A stretch of DNA of 16,927 bases from Opitutaceae bacterium (GTDB taxonomy: Bacteria > Verrucomicrobiota > Verrucomicrobiae > Opitutales > Opitutaceae), in contig JAISAX010000742.1 of assembly GCA_031266495.1 (NCBI GenBank), positions 1-16,927 of the forward strand. Reading direction: 5' to 3'. The position numbers and the translations under genes are program-made. Shown one piece after another: positions 1-6,508 of the stretch; within the stretch, counting starts at the first letter, position 1, and every line of letters starts with the position of its first letter. The notes beneath the pieces were generated by a model that saw only the letters and a list, made by a program, of their open reading frames with translations, ran no database searches and had not been told where the DNA came from.

Positions 1-14
1 AGACAGGTCCTCGC

Positions 15-34
15 GGGCTTCGCAAGCGAAGCCC
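15..34. terminator. Perfect inverted repeat downstream of the beta-strand-repeat gene
   Basis: Two 9-base arms (15-23 and 26-34) are exact reverse complements around two central bases, which folds as an 8-bp stem with a 4-base loop. It lies 22 bp past the stop codon of the minus-strand gene ending at 57, so a terminator role is plausible. No T-run follows on either strand, so it may equally be a processing or Rho-related structure. Confidence 0.35.
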
Positions 35-56
35 CTGCGTGCGGCATCGCGTAACT

Positions 57-1556
57 TCAGGAGGCGTTGCGATGGCAGCGGCGGCGGACAAGGAGAGAGC
101 CGGCAAGGAGGACGCCTGCGCCCAGGAGCGCGGTGGTGGCGGCGGGTTCGGGGACGGCGACGGTGAGGAGGTAGCCGTTGGCGTCGAGGATGGCGACGGA
201 ACCGTTGAGGGTGATGGCGGCGAGTTGCGCGGAGGTCAGGCCGGTGCCGTCCGTGCCGAAACGGATGCTGTTGGCGGCGACCGTGCCCGTGATGCTCAGG
301 GTAAACGTGCTCCAGTTGTTGGCCGCGCTGTTGGCGAAAGTCAGCGAGCCGCCGCCGCTTTCGTCGAGCGTGATGGCGGAGTTGGCCGTCAGGCTCAGCG
401 TGCCGAGGGTTTCCGCAAAAGCGCCGGCGGCAAGTGTGCCGCCGCCAAGGACGAGGCCGGAAGTATCGGTAATGGCTTCGCTGATACCGAGGACGAGCGT
501 GCCGCCGTTGACGATGGTGTCGCCCGTGTAGGTGTTTTGCGCGGCAAGGGTGAGCGTGCCTGTGCTGCCTGCCGCGAGGGTCAGCGTGTTGCCGCTGGTG
601 CCGTCGGAGATGACGCCGCCAAGGGTGACGCCGCTCGCGCCACCGGTGTTGACCGTGATGGCGACGTTGTCGTTGAGCTTGACGGCCATCGTGCCGGTGC
701 CCCAGTTCTGCGCGCCGCCAAGGGTGAAGGCGCCGTTGATCTGCATGGTCCTGCTGCCGCCGCTGGTGCCACCGCCGTTTGCCGCCGTCGATCCGACGGA
801 CGAGAGAAAGGTGCCACCGTTGATGGTGAGGTTGGTGGCTCCGTAGCTGTTGAGCGCACCCGCCGCGGTGAAGTCGAGCGTGCCGTTGGTCAGGGTAATG
901 TTGGCAAGCAGGTTGTTGTTGCCGGCGAAGCGCAGTGTGGCGGCGGAGTTGTTGGTGTTGATGGTAATGTTGCCTCCGCTGACGGTGGTGCCGTTGCCGC
1001 CCGCAATTCCGGAAAACGTCAGTGTGCCCGAGCCGGTCCCTGCAAAGGTTGTGGCACCGGCAAACACATAGTTGCTGGTGATGTTGAAATCGCCGGTGCC
1101 GTTTTGATAGATGGTGGGGCTACTGTAACTGAAAACGAGATTACCGCCTGCAATCGTCTCCGTCACAGTCGCCGTGCTTTGCAGGTAGAGATACTGGAAA
1201 ATCATTTTCCCTGTATCGACGCCAGTCAGCGCGCCACCAGCGTTTTGCGTGGAGATATAGGGGGTATCGCCACTGCCGCCAAAAACGTATGTCCTCGCAT
1301 TGCCTGATGTGCCAACTACAGGCGCCGTGTTTTCCTCCCAGTTTGAAGCGACGTTCCAGTTCCCACTGCCCGGCGTAGTGGCGTCGCCGTTACCGACCCA
1401 GGTGAGTGCGGTCAGAACCGTCGGGAGGCACGTCGCCGAAGCGACGAGAATCGTGGCGACAGACAGGAATCGGCCAAGGCCGGCGAGCGGGAGGCCGACG
1501 GACGGGTGGCCGATGAACGGGAGATCGACGAGCGAATGAGCAGGTTTTGTTTTCAT
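57..1556 (-). CDS. Autotransporter-associated beta-strand-repeat protein with PEP-CTERM sorting tail
   Basis: A 499-residue exported surface or matrix protein. The N-terminus has a long polar stretch and then a hydrophobic export segment (about residues 28-50). After it comes the WVGNGD...GNW...ASNWEE pattern typical of the mature start in this family. The middle is Gly/Thr/Asn-rich with repeating beta-strand units, and NTYTGDTIVNGGTLVLG at about 341-357 matches the beta-strand repeat (PATR) type. The end carries VPEP (468-471), a hydrophobic helix and an Arg-rich tail, the tripartite PEP-CTERM signal normally cut by an exosortase. The start chosen is the ATG at 1556, directly before the signal-like segment; the frame stays open for 101 codons upstream, but that extension looks like noise. 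No clear Shine-Dalgarno is visible. The specific function is unknown; adhesion or extracellular matrix is an inference from the family. Confidence 0.87.
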   Translation of the reverse strand: MKTKPAHSLVDLPFIGHPSVGLPLAGLGRFLSVATILVASATCLPTVLTALTWVGNGDATTPGSGNWNVASNWEENTAPVVGTSGNARTYVFGGSGDTPYISTQNAGGALTGVDTGKMIFQYLYLQSTATVTETIAGGNLVFSYSSPTIYQNGTGDFNITSNYVFAGATTFAGTGSGTLTFSGIAGGNGTTVSGGNITINTNNSAATLRFAGNNNLLANITLTNGTLDFTAAGALNSYGATNLTINGGTFLSSVGSTAANGGGTSGGSRTMQINGAFTLGGAQNWGTGTMAVKLNDNVAITVNTGGASGVTLGGVISDGTSGNTLTLAAGSTGTLTLAAQNTYTGDTIVNGGTLVLGISEAITDTSGLVLGGGTLAAGAFAETLGTLSLTANSAITLDESGGGSLTFANSAANNWSTFTLSITGTVAANSIRFGTDGTGLTSAQLAAITLNGSVAILDANGYLLTVAVPEPAATTALLGAGVLLAGSLLVRRRCHRNAS

Positions 1557-1641
1557 GGATATGATGATGTTTCGAGTGATAACGGGTGTTTGAGGTGCGG
1601 GTGCGCCTTGCGCCTTGCGGCACGTCCCCAGCATCGCGCCT

Positions 1642-1671
1642 GTTGCGGGGCAGACACAAATTCCCCGCGAC
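1642..1671. other. Hairpin in the leader of the beta-strand-repeat gene
   Basis: Arms at 1642-1650 and 1663-1671 pair over nine positions with one G-T wobble, around a 12-base loop. It lies about 86 bp upstream of the ATG at 1556 on the minus strand. It could be a leader structure or attenuator. No anti-terminator alternative or T-run was identified, so the role is unproven. Confidence 0.35.
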
Positions 1672-1759
1672 TTTCCGTGGTGAGTAAATGTGACACCCCG
1701 GCAGAGGTTCTCCGTATTCCTCCATATATATATATGCTGGAAATCACACGGTGTGCGCG

Positions 1760-1789
1760 GGAAGTGACGCGGGCGTCTCGCCCGCTTCC
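1760..1789. repeat. Bulged hairpin repeat with AGA apex (copy 1)
   Basis: The inner stem is GCGGGCG (1769-1775) and CGCCCGC (1779-1785) around a three-base loop, TCT on plus and AGA on minus. Outside it GGAAG (1760-1764) pairs with CTTCC (1785-1789), sharing the base at 1785 and leaving a bulge of about four bases on one side. The same stem-AGA-stem geometry occurs at 12118-12134, suggesting a dispersed intergenic repeat. Confidence 0.5.
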
Positions 1790-1952
1790 GGTATGTAATG
1801 GCGTTTCGAGCCGCCGATGAAAGAGGGCTGGCCGACCGTCGTGAAAGTGCCGTCGGCAATTCGTGTTCAACCCGTGGCAGAGGCGAAGCGGGGGGACGCG
1901 GGGGAGCGCGTGTTTCAGGACAAGGGGGATTTCACTCGCTTTCGCCTGAATT

Positions 1953-2861
1953 TCACCCGCCCTGTTTTTTGTTTTTGCGGGCCGAGGCTGCGATGTGCGC
2001 GGGCGTGGTGCCGCAGCAGCCGCCAACGATGCGCGCGCCGAGCGCGATGTAGCGCGCGGCGGCATCGGCAAAGGCTTCGGGCGCGGTGCCGTAGGTAATG
2101 TGGCCGGTGGCGGGGTCGCGTTCGGGGGAGCCGGCGTTGGGTTGCACGATCACGGGCGCGCCGGCGGCGGCGACGACGAGTTCGGCGGTGAGTTTTGTGT
2201 AGTCGTCGAGCGAGAGTTGCGTGCCGCAATTTGCGCCGGCGATGGTCGCGCCGGCGTCGAGCGCGGCGCGGATTGCGGTGGCGGCGGCGGCGCCCATCAT
2301 GGTGCGGAAGCCGGCGGGCGCGCGCTGGAAGGCGAAGGTGGCGATGACAAGCTCCGCGCCGGCTTCGCGCGCGGCGGCGATGGCGAGCGCGGATTCGGCG
2401 GGGTCGGACATGGTTTCGACGAGGAGGGCGTCGGCCCCGCCTTCGATGAGCGCGGCGGCTTGCGCGAGGAATGCGGCGGCGACGGTGGCGGGTTCCGTCT
2501 CGCCGTAGGGTTCGAGGATGCCGCCGAAGGGTCCCATGTCGCCGAGCACCCAGGCGTGTTCGCCGGCGACTTCGCGCGCGAGGCGGGCGGCGGCGCGATT
2601 GATGTCGGCGGCGCGGGCGTCGAGGCCGTGCGCGGCGAGCGCGAGCGTGGTGCCGCCAAAGGTGTTTGTGGTGAGAAGGTCGGCGCCGGCGTCGAGGTAG
2701 CGTTGGTGGACGTGGCGGACGCGATCGGGGTGGTCGGGCACCCAGCGTTCGCAGCATTCGCCGGGCTGGAGGCCGAGCGCCTGGAGTTGCGTGCCGGTGG
2801 CTCCGTCGCATTGGAGCGGGCGGAGGGCGAGTGTGGCGAGGAGGGCCTGGGTGCGGGTCAT
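1953..2861 (-). CDS. Homocysteine S-methyltransferase family protein (zinc-type)
   Basis: 302 residues, the normal size for a stand-alone homocysteine S-methyltransferase domain. Visible family motifs are the N-terminal DGATGTQL (19-26), AGADLLTTNTFGG (58-70), GDMGPFG (107-113), ANCG (210-213, Cys212) and GGCCGT (280-285, Cys282/Cys283). The three cysteines match the zinc ligands that activate homocysteine thiolate in the MetH N-domain, BHMT and MmuM. It should be cytosolic and make methionine. The methyl donor (S-methylmethionine, betaine, or methyl-cobalamin through a separate MetH partner) cannot be told from sequence alone, so no symbol is given. The start is the ATG at 2861, preceded on the coding strand by an uninterrupted 15-base C tract where a ribosome site would normally be. 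It points the same way as the next gene but is 396 bp away from it, so co-transcription is uncertain. Confidence 0.9.
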   Translation of the reverse strand: MTRTQALLATLALRPLQCDGATGTQLQALGLQPGECCERWVPDHPDRVRHVHQRYLDAGADLLTTNTFGGTTLALAAHGLDARAADINRAAARLAREVAGEHAWVLGDMGPFGGILEPYGETEPATVAAAFLAQAAALIEGGADALLVETMSDPAESALAIAAAREAGAELVIATFAFQRAPAGFRTMMGAAAATAIRAALDAGATIAGANCGTQLSLDDYTKLTAELVVAAAGAPVIVQPNAGSPERDPATGHITYGTAPEAFADAAARYIALGARIVGGCCGTTPAHIAASARKNKKQGG

Positions 2862-2876
2862 GGGGGGGGGGGGGGG
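2862..2876. repeat. 15-base homopolymer G/C tract abutting a start codon
   Basis: Fifteen consecutive G on plus (C on the coding strand) touch the ATG at 2861. Such tracts slip easily during replication and sequencing. It occupies the place of a Shine-Dalgarno site. Confidence 0.9.
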
Positions 2877-3099
2877 AGGAGGGATGTTGTTGGTCGGAAT
2901 GTTGAAGGCCGAATTTCAACGTAAGCCGACTCAAGTCGATTTAAATGCGTTTCGGGACAGGCGCTGCTTTACCTCTTCATCCGTAGGGAAGAGTTCGCAC
3001 TGAAAAACTGCCGGGCTGCACCTTTCAGTCTTTGGAAGCGGATTACTTGCACGGCAAGCCCCGCTTGACCGTCAGGCGGTGAAGCGACAACGTGACACC

Positions 3100-3303
3100 A
3101 TGACCGCTTCCACCATGCTCGATCTGCGCCAGCGCCTCGTGAAACTGTCCGAAGTAGAGCGTCGCGAGGTTTCTTCCTTTCTGATTCGAATGGGGCAGGA
3201 ATCACCGGCGTGGAAGAAAGAAACCGCCCGCCGTCTGAACGAGATGGCAGCAGGCCAAAAAGTGAGCGCGGCGGACCTTCGCAAGCAGCTCGGTCATGAG
3301 TGA
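3100..3303 (+). CDS. Putative antitoxin of a type II toxin-antitoxin module
   Basis: A 67-residue charged, helical protein. The layout KLSEVERREVSSFL...SPAWKKETARRLNEMAAGQ...ADLRKQL resembles small addiction-module components of the TIGR02574-like type (KLS-x-x-ER, then W-x-x-E-x-x-R, then a Gly, then a C-terminal acidic/Leu helix). Those are usually partnered with RelE/ParE-type toxins. It overlaps the next gene by 8 bp (stop at 3301-3303, next ATG at 3296), implying coupled translation and a pair that works together. The ATG at 3100 is preferred; an in-frame GTG at 3079 would add seven residues, and an ATG at 3115 is also possible. In such modules the antitoxin binds and neutralises the toxin and often represses its own promoter; neither is shown here. 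Confidence 0.66.
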   Translation: MTASTMLDLRQRLVKLSEVERREVSSFLIRMGQESPAWKKETARRLNEMAAGQKVSAADLRKQLGHE

Positions 3304-3559
3304 CCGCAATCGAAATTACGAAAGCCATCTGTCCTCGGCGGCTGCTGCTTTCGTCATTGGCCTGCCCCGTCGCAAACAGAGGCTTGTTCTTGATCTTGCC
3401 GACCAGTTGGCGGCGCATCCGTTTCAGATAAGCGATTACCGGGAGGCCGATGCAGCCGGGCGCATGGTGGAAAACCTGCTCTGTGATGGTTATCTGTTCA
3501 GCTATTGGGTGGATCATGCGAGCAGGGAAGTGCGTATTTCGGACATCATGAAAGTATGA
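3296..3559 (+). CDS. Putative RelE/ParE-like toxin
   Basis: 87 residues. The architecture fits the small RelE/ParE fold: an N-terminal helical hairpin (about 10-40, including RRKQRLVLDLADQL), a short loop with HPFQISDYRE, then a C-terminal beta-sheet with GYLFSYWVDHASREVRISDIMKV. The terminal V-R-I-S-D-I-x-K-V pattern is common in RelE-type toxins. RelE relatives cut mRNA on the ribosome and ParE relatives poison gyrase; this sequence does not say which. It begins inside the antitoxin gene (8-bp overlap), so the pair is one transcription unit. It ends only a few bases before the lacI relic, which suggests arrival or retention at a rearranged site. It could be a hypothetical small pair with another role, but size, order and overlap favour toxin-antitoxin. 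Confidence 0.64.
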   Translation: MSDRNRNYESHLSSAAAAFVIGLPRRKQRLVLDLADQLAAHPFQISDYREADAAGRMVENLLCDGYLFSYWVDHASREVRISDIMKV

Positions 3560-3565
3560 TGCACG

Positions 3566-3650
3566 CTGCCCCCGGCGCCGATTCTCCGTCACGTCATTCG
3601 CCCTCCACCCGTATCCGCAAGGGCAAGGCCGGACACCCGCGCTTGCCACG
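3566..3650 (-). pseudogene. Relic of the 3' end of a LacI-family regulator gene
   Basis: Read on minus, this stretch gives CPALPLRIRVEGE, a stop, then RDGESAPG. The intact LacI-type gene ending at 6509 reads CPDLPLRILVEGEW then RDGGSAPG. The match runs through the stop, where a Trp codon has become TGA, and nucleotide identity is high by eye over about 70 bp (3570-3640 against 6520-6590). No N-terminal helix-turn-helix or ligand-binding part remains nearby. The relic begins directly after the stop of the 592-residue protein gene at 3659. Confidence 0.7.
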
Positions 3651-3658
3651 CTCCCGGG

Positions 3659-5437
3659 CTATCGGGACGTCATGCTGAACGCGCCCTTGCTTTCCCACGC
3701 CCGCAAGTCCTCCTCCTTCGTTCCGGGCGCAGCCGACGGCGCGGTTTCGTCGGCATCGGGAACAAGAAAGTATCCGGAAAGGAAAGCATCCATGTCGTCG
3801 GCGAGCAGTCCGAGCGCTCGGTCGCAAGGTTCGTGGCTTCGCTGGTTTTCCCGGTCGGCTTTCAGGGTGGCGACGAGTTCGTCGATTACCCGGACCGGGA
3901 TGGCGTGGCCGGCCTGTCGTTGCCTGCGCATGACAGCGACCAGGTTTGTCTCCCGGATGTGATACACATACGAGAGCGCCCGGCGGCGAAATTCATCCCA
4001 ATCCCCGACCGTCTTCCTGAAATCTTGCTCCAGACCGGACGGGATCCGGTTTTTTGCCAGAATGTCACGTCCCAGGGCCAGCGCATCGGCCAGGCGCTCC
4101 GCGGAGAGCTGACATTGCAGTTGGACGTCCTCCAGCATCCACGCGTCGGGCTGGGTGTTGTCTGCTTTCATGAATACGGAGCGCCGGCTGGATTCCCAGG
4201 CGGGCGTGTGGGCTTGCTGGCCGCGGATGAAGGCGGCCTTCATGTTGTGATCGACCCGGCATCGGCCAATCTTGCGGATGTACCACGAGGTGTGCCACGG
4301 GAAGAGTTCCATGGCTTCGCTCGCCAGCCGCCAGAATTCGAGCATGGAGCCGGCCGCGTCCTGCCATGGTTCGGCCAGTTTTTCGAGCAGTCGCCTGTCG
4401 TCAAGATGCGGATACGCAAGAAAAAGTCCGGTCAGTCGCAGGTTCGGGTCTTCGATGGTCGGGTCGCAGCCGAAATATTCTTTCAGGCCGTCGGGAGAAA
4501 GGGCGGAGATCGCCCGCAGGGAACGCAGCAGGGCGTGTGGCCAGGTCAGGTGCCGGAACGGTTCCACTTCCTCGGTCGCGCCTCCAAGAAAGTGCTCCAC
4601 GATCACGGGGATGCCTCGCTCCTGCGCCCGGCGTCGGGCCAGCTTCAGCCAGCGATCGACAGGCTGGGTGGCCATGACTTCCGCAATGTTGGAATGCAGG
4701 GCGAGTCCCGTGCGCACGGGGTCCAGCAGATCGATGCATTTCAGGGACTGGCCCGCCGACAGCTCCCAGGGTTCCCACCAGAGCCGGCCCGCAGGCTGCG
4801 CGCGCCGCCATGCCTCCGCGAGCCGGTTGACGAACGGAACCACGCGCTCGTGGAGGGGAATGCCCGCGCAGCGAGGACAGGGACCAAACTCGTCGCAGAG
4901 CCACGCGTCCTGATCGTATGTGTAGAGGAGGAGATCATCGACGCCCGGGAATTGGCGGGCGAAGAGTTCGATCAATTTTACATAACGCGTCGTCGTCCGC
5001 TCGTCGCTGAGGCAATTGGGGGGCGCATCTCCGTACCGCTGATGCGCGTTGTAGGGCGCGCCGAAGTGAAAGATCGAGCGCATGCCGGTGGATTGGCAGA
5101 TGCGGATACGGTGCCGGAGGGCCTCGCGGCGGGCATGGAACCGTTCCGGCGAGCGGTCGCTGCGCAACGGAACGGGCTGGGCGAATCCGGACTCACGTCC
5201 TGCCGGCACGTCCACCACGTCTTCGAGGTTGAGCGGCTCGTCCGCAGGACGGGCGCCCCAGGCAATGTTAAGTTGCAGTGTGTTGAATCCGAGAGACTGG
5301 AGTTTGCGGACGTTCCCGTCTGTCCAGGGAATATCGATACGGACCGGTGAGCCAAGGAGGGCAATTTTGTAGCGCCCGATGGAAGCGGTCGGGGCGGTCG
5401 AGACGGTCGGGGCGATGCCGGACGGAGAAGGTTTCAT
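3659..5437 (-). CDS. Uncharacterised protein, probably glycoside-hydrolase-like (TIM-barrel type)
   Basis: 592 residues, no signal peptide, so likely cytosolic. The family is not firmly recognised. The N-terminal third looks like the start of a beta/alpha barrel: IDIPWTDGNVRKLQSLGFNTLQLNIAWG (34-61), then GMRSIFHFG (118-126). It then has YTYDQDAWLC (172-181) followed by a cysteine cluster, Cys181, Cys187 and Cys190 (CxxxxxCxxC), then a Trp-rich WWEPWEL (220-226) and IPVIVEHFLGG (276-286). A cluster of this kind next to Asp residues recalls some alpha-glucuronidase- or GH20-like Verrucomicrobia and Bacteroidota proteins. The rest is helical. The ATG at 5437 is the only good start; the first codons hold a 9-bp tandem repeat. 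It is divergent from an AraC-type regulator 59 bp away, which probably controls it. Substrate unknown. Confidence 0.72.
   Translation of the reverse strand: MKPSPSGIAPTVSTAPTASIGRYKIALLGSPVRIDIPWTDGNVRKLQSLGFNTLQLNIAWGARPADEPLNLEDVVDVPAGRESGFAQPVPLRSDRSPERFHARREALRHRIRICQSTGMRSIFHFGAPYNAHQRYGDAPPNCLSDERTTTRYVKLIELFARQFPGVDDLLLYTYDQDAWLCDEFGPCPRCAGIPLHERVVPFVNRLAEAWRRAQPAGRLWWEPWELSAGQSLKCIDLLDPVRTGLALHSNIAEVMATQPVDRWLKLARRRAQERGIPVIVEHFLGGATEEVEPFRHLTWPHALLRSLRAISALSPDGLKEYFGCDPTIEDPNLRLTGLFLAYPHLDDRRLLEKLAEPWQDAAGSMLEFWRLASEAMELFPWHTSWYIRKIGRCRVDHNMKAAFIRGQQAHTPAWESSRRSVFMKADNTQPDAWMLEDVQLQCQLSAERLADALALGRDILAKNRIPSGLEQDFRKTVGDWDEFRRRALSYVYHIRETNLVAVMRRQRQAGHAIPVRVIDELVATLKADRENQRSHEPCDRALGLLADDMDAFLSGYFLVPDADETAPSAAPGTKEEDLRAWESKGAFSMTSR
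5386..5412. repeat. Three-copy 9-bp tandem repeat in the 5' end of the 592-residue gene
   Basis: Units at 5386-5394, 5395-5403 and 5404-5412 read CGGTCGGGG, CGGTCGAGA and CGGTCGGGG on plus. They encode the Ala/Pro/Thr/Ser-rich N-terminal tail before the conserved fold begins. They keep the reading frame, so copy changes would only alter tail length. Confidence 0.7.
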
Positions 5438-5496
5438 GTCTTGACGTTAACCGGAGAGCCGTGGCTGAGTCTTGAAGGAAACCGGTTCTTTTTTGA
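5438..5496. promoter_or_regulatory. 59-bp divergent promoter region between araC-type and glycosidase-like genes
   Basis: The two start codons (minus at 5437, plus at 5497) are separated by only 59 bp, so both promoters and any operator must overlap here or extend into the genes. Two AACCGG motifs, one within a palindromic ACCGGT, are visible and could be part of an operator; this is a guess. A weak AAGGAA lies about 16 bp before the plus-strand ATG. Confidence 0.4.
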
Positions 5497-6402
5497 ATGA
5501 ATCTCGCATTACCTCTTTCACCACGGAAGACGATTCGCCAGGACAGCGTGCAGTTGAGCCATCGTCGTCCGGTCCGCATCCATCCGTTTGCAAACCACGG
5601 AGACTATCCCCTGCACGACCACGAATTTTACGAGATTTGCCTGATTCTCCGCGGGCACGCCGAGCATCTTTCCGACAACGGCGTACATCCGTTGCGCCGG
5701 GGGTCGGTGGTCATCATGGCCCCCGGGCGGATACACGGCCTGCGCAAGCCCGCGGGGCTGAACGGCGTGAACATCTATTATCTGGCGCCCTGGCTCCTGG
5801 GCGACCCGATGCTGCTCCGGCAGCGTCTGCTGGCGTTGCTGTTCCTGGGCCGGACGCTTTTCCCGGCAGGGGCGGCGGCGCGAACGCCGATCCTGTTTGA
5901 AGTTTCCTCACCGGCATTGATCCGGCTGGAACGGATGATGGCAGAAATCACGGCGGAGTATGCGCACCCGTTTGCCTCGTTGTTTTCGGTCAGGCTGCTC
6001 TTCCTGCGCCTTCTCCATGAGTTGTCCCGGGAATACGAAACCCGGCACGGCGGAGCGGGAATCCCTTTTCACGAGGAGGTGTGGGCGGCGATCCTGCTGA
6101 TCGAGCAATGCGTGCGGCAGAACCGGAAGTTCTCTGTATCCGTTCTGGCGCGACAGACCGGATGCTCCGCCGGACACCTGCACCGTCTGTTTCGCGAAGC
6201 CACGGGAGCCGGCCCCATGGCGTATTTCCAGGCGCGGCGGATGCAGCATGCCGCCAGCCTTGTTCTCGATCCGGCGCGCAACCTCACCGAGGTTGCGTAT
6301 CAGGTGGGCTGTGCGGATTCGGCCCACTTCAGCCGCTGTTTCCGCCAGCACATGGGAATGACGCCGCGCGATTACAAACGGACTTTCCGGACAGGGGAAT
6401 GA
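5497..6402 (+). CDS. AraC-family transcriptional regulator with cupin sensor domain
   Basis: 301 residues. The N-terminal half is an AraC-type cupin sensor, with PLHDHEFYEICLILRG at about 38-53 giving the His-x-His-Glu signature, followed by the GSVVIMAPGRIHG strand pattern. The C-terminal ~90 residues form a double helix-turn-helix: SVLARQTGCSAGHLHRLFRE, then LTEVAYQVGCADSAHFSRCFRQ and the family-typical ending MTPRDYKR. This domain binds direct-repeat operators and usually activates nearby carbohydrate genes in response to a sugar. It is transcribed away from the 592-residue glycosidase-like gene with 59 bp between starts, the usual arrangement for a regulator and its target. It converges on the lacI-type gene downstream. 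Ligand unknown. Confidence 0.93.
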   Translation: MNLALPLSPRKTIRQDSVQLSHRRPVRIHPFANHGDYPLHDHEFYEICLILRGHAEHLSDNGVHPLRRGSVVIMAPGRIHGLRKPAGLNGVNIYYLAPWLLGDPMLLRQRLLALLFLGRTLFPAGAAARTPILFEVSSPALIRLERMMAEITAEYAHPFASLFSVRLLFLRLLHELSREYETRHGGAGIPFHEEVWAAILLIEQCVRQNRKFSVSVLARQTGCSAGHLHRLFREATGAGPMAYFQARRMQHAASLVLDPARNLTEVAYQVGCADSAHFSRCFRQHMGMTPRDYKRTFRTGE

Positions 6403-6508
6403 ACGGGGGGGCAACCGGGATGAACGGGGCGGATGTCCCATGTCCCATGCCGCCCGCTCCGGCGCGAGCCATCGGCGCGTATCACCGGCGTATGCCATAT
6501 GACCTGCG
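6403..6508. repeat. Convergent intergenic gap with ATGTCCC heptamer repeat
   Basis: Between the converging araC-type and lacI-type genes. A near-direct repeat (GGGAATGAACGGG and GGGATGAACGGG) spans about 6397-6430. A heptamer ATGTCCC is repeated twice at 6433-6446 and followed by a degenerate third copy. GGGCGG and CCGCCC flank the heptamers and could close a stem. No clear T-run terminator is visible for either gene. Confidence 0.5.

Larger units (their letters stand above)
1557..1952. other. 396-bp gene-free leader upstream of the beta-strand-repeat gene
   Basis: No credible gene is seen; the open frames here have no signal-like, domain-like or conserved features. The stretch holds a two-copy CGCCTTG heptamer (1604-1617), a hairpin with 9-bp arms at 1642-1671, an alternating AT run at 1724-1735 that could form part of a promoter for the minus-strand gene, and a bulged hairpin at 1760-1789. 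It is likely the promoter and 5' leader of the gene at 57-1556. Confidence 0.5.

Noticed and set aside
39..1307. A 422-codon plus-strand open frame opposite the beta-strand-repeat gene
   Set aside because: Low-complexity Gly/Ala/Asp/Val translation complementary to a real repeat protein with a PEP-CTERM end.
2969..3649. A 226-codon minus-strand open frame opposite the toxin-antitoxin-like genes
   Set aside because: No recognisable domain; the overlapping plus-strand pair has the expected sizes, an 8-bp overlap and family-like patterns. Its first residues only echo the lacI relic in another frame.
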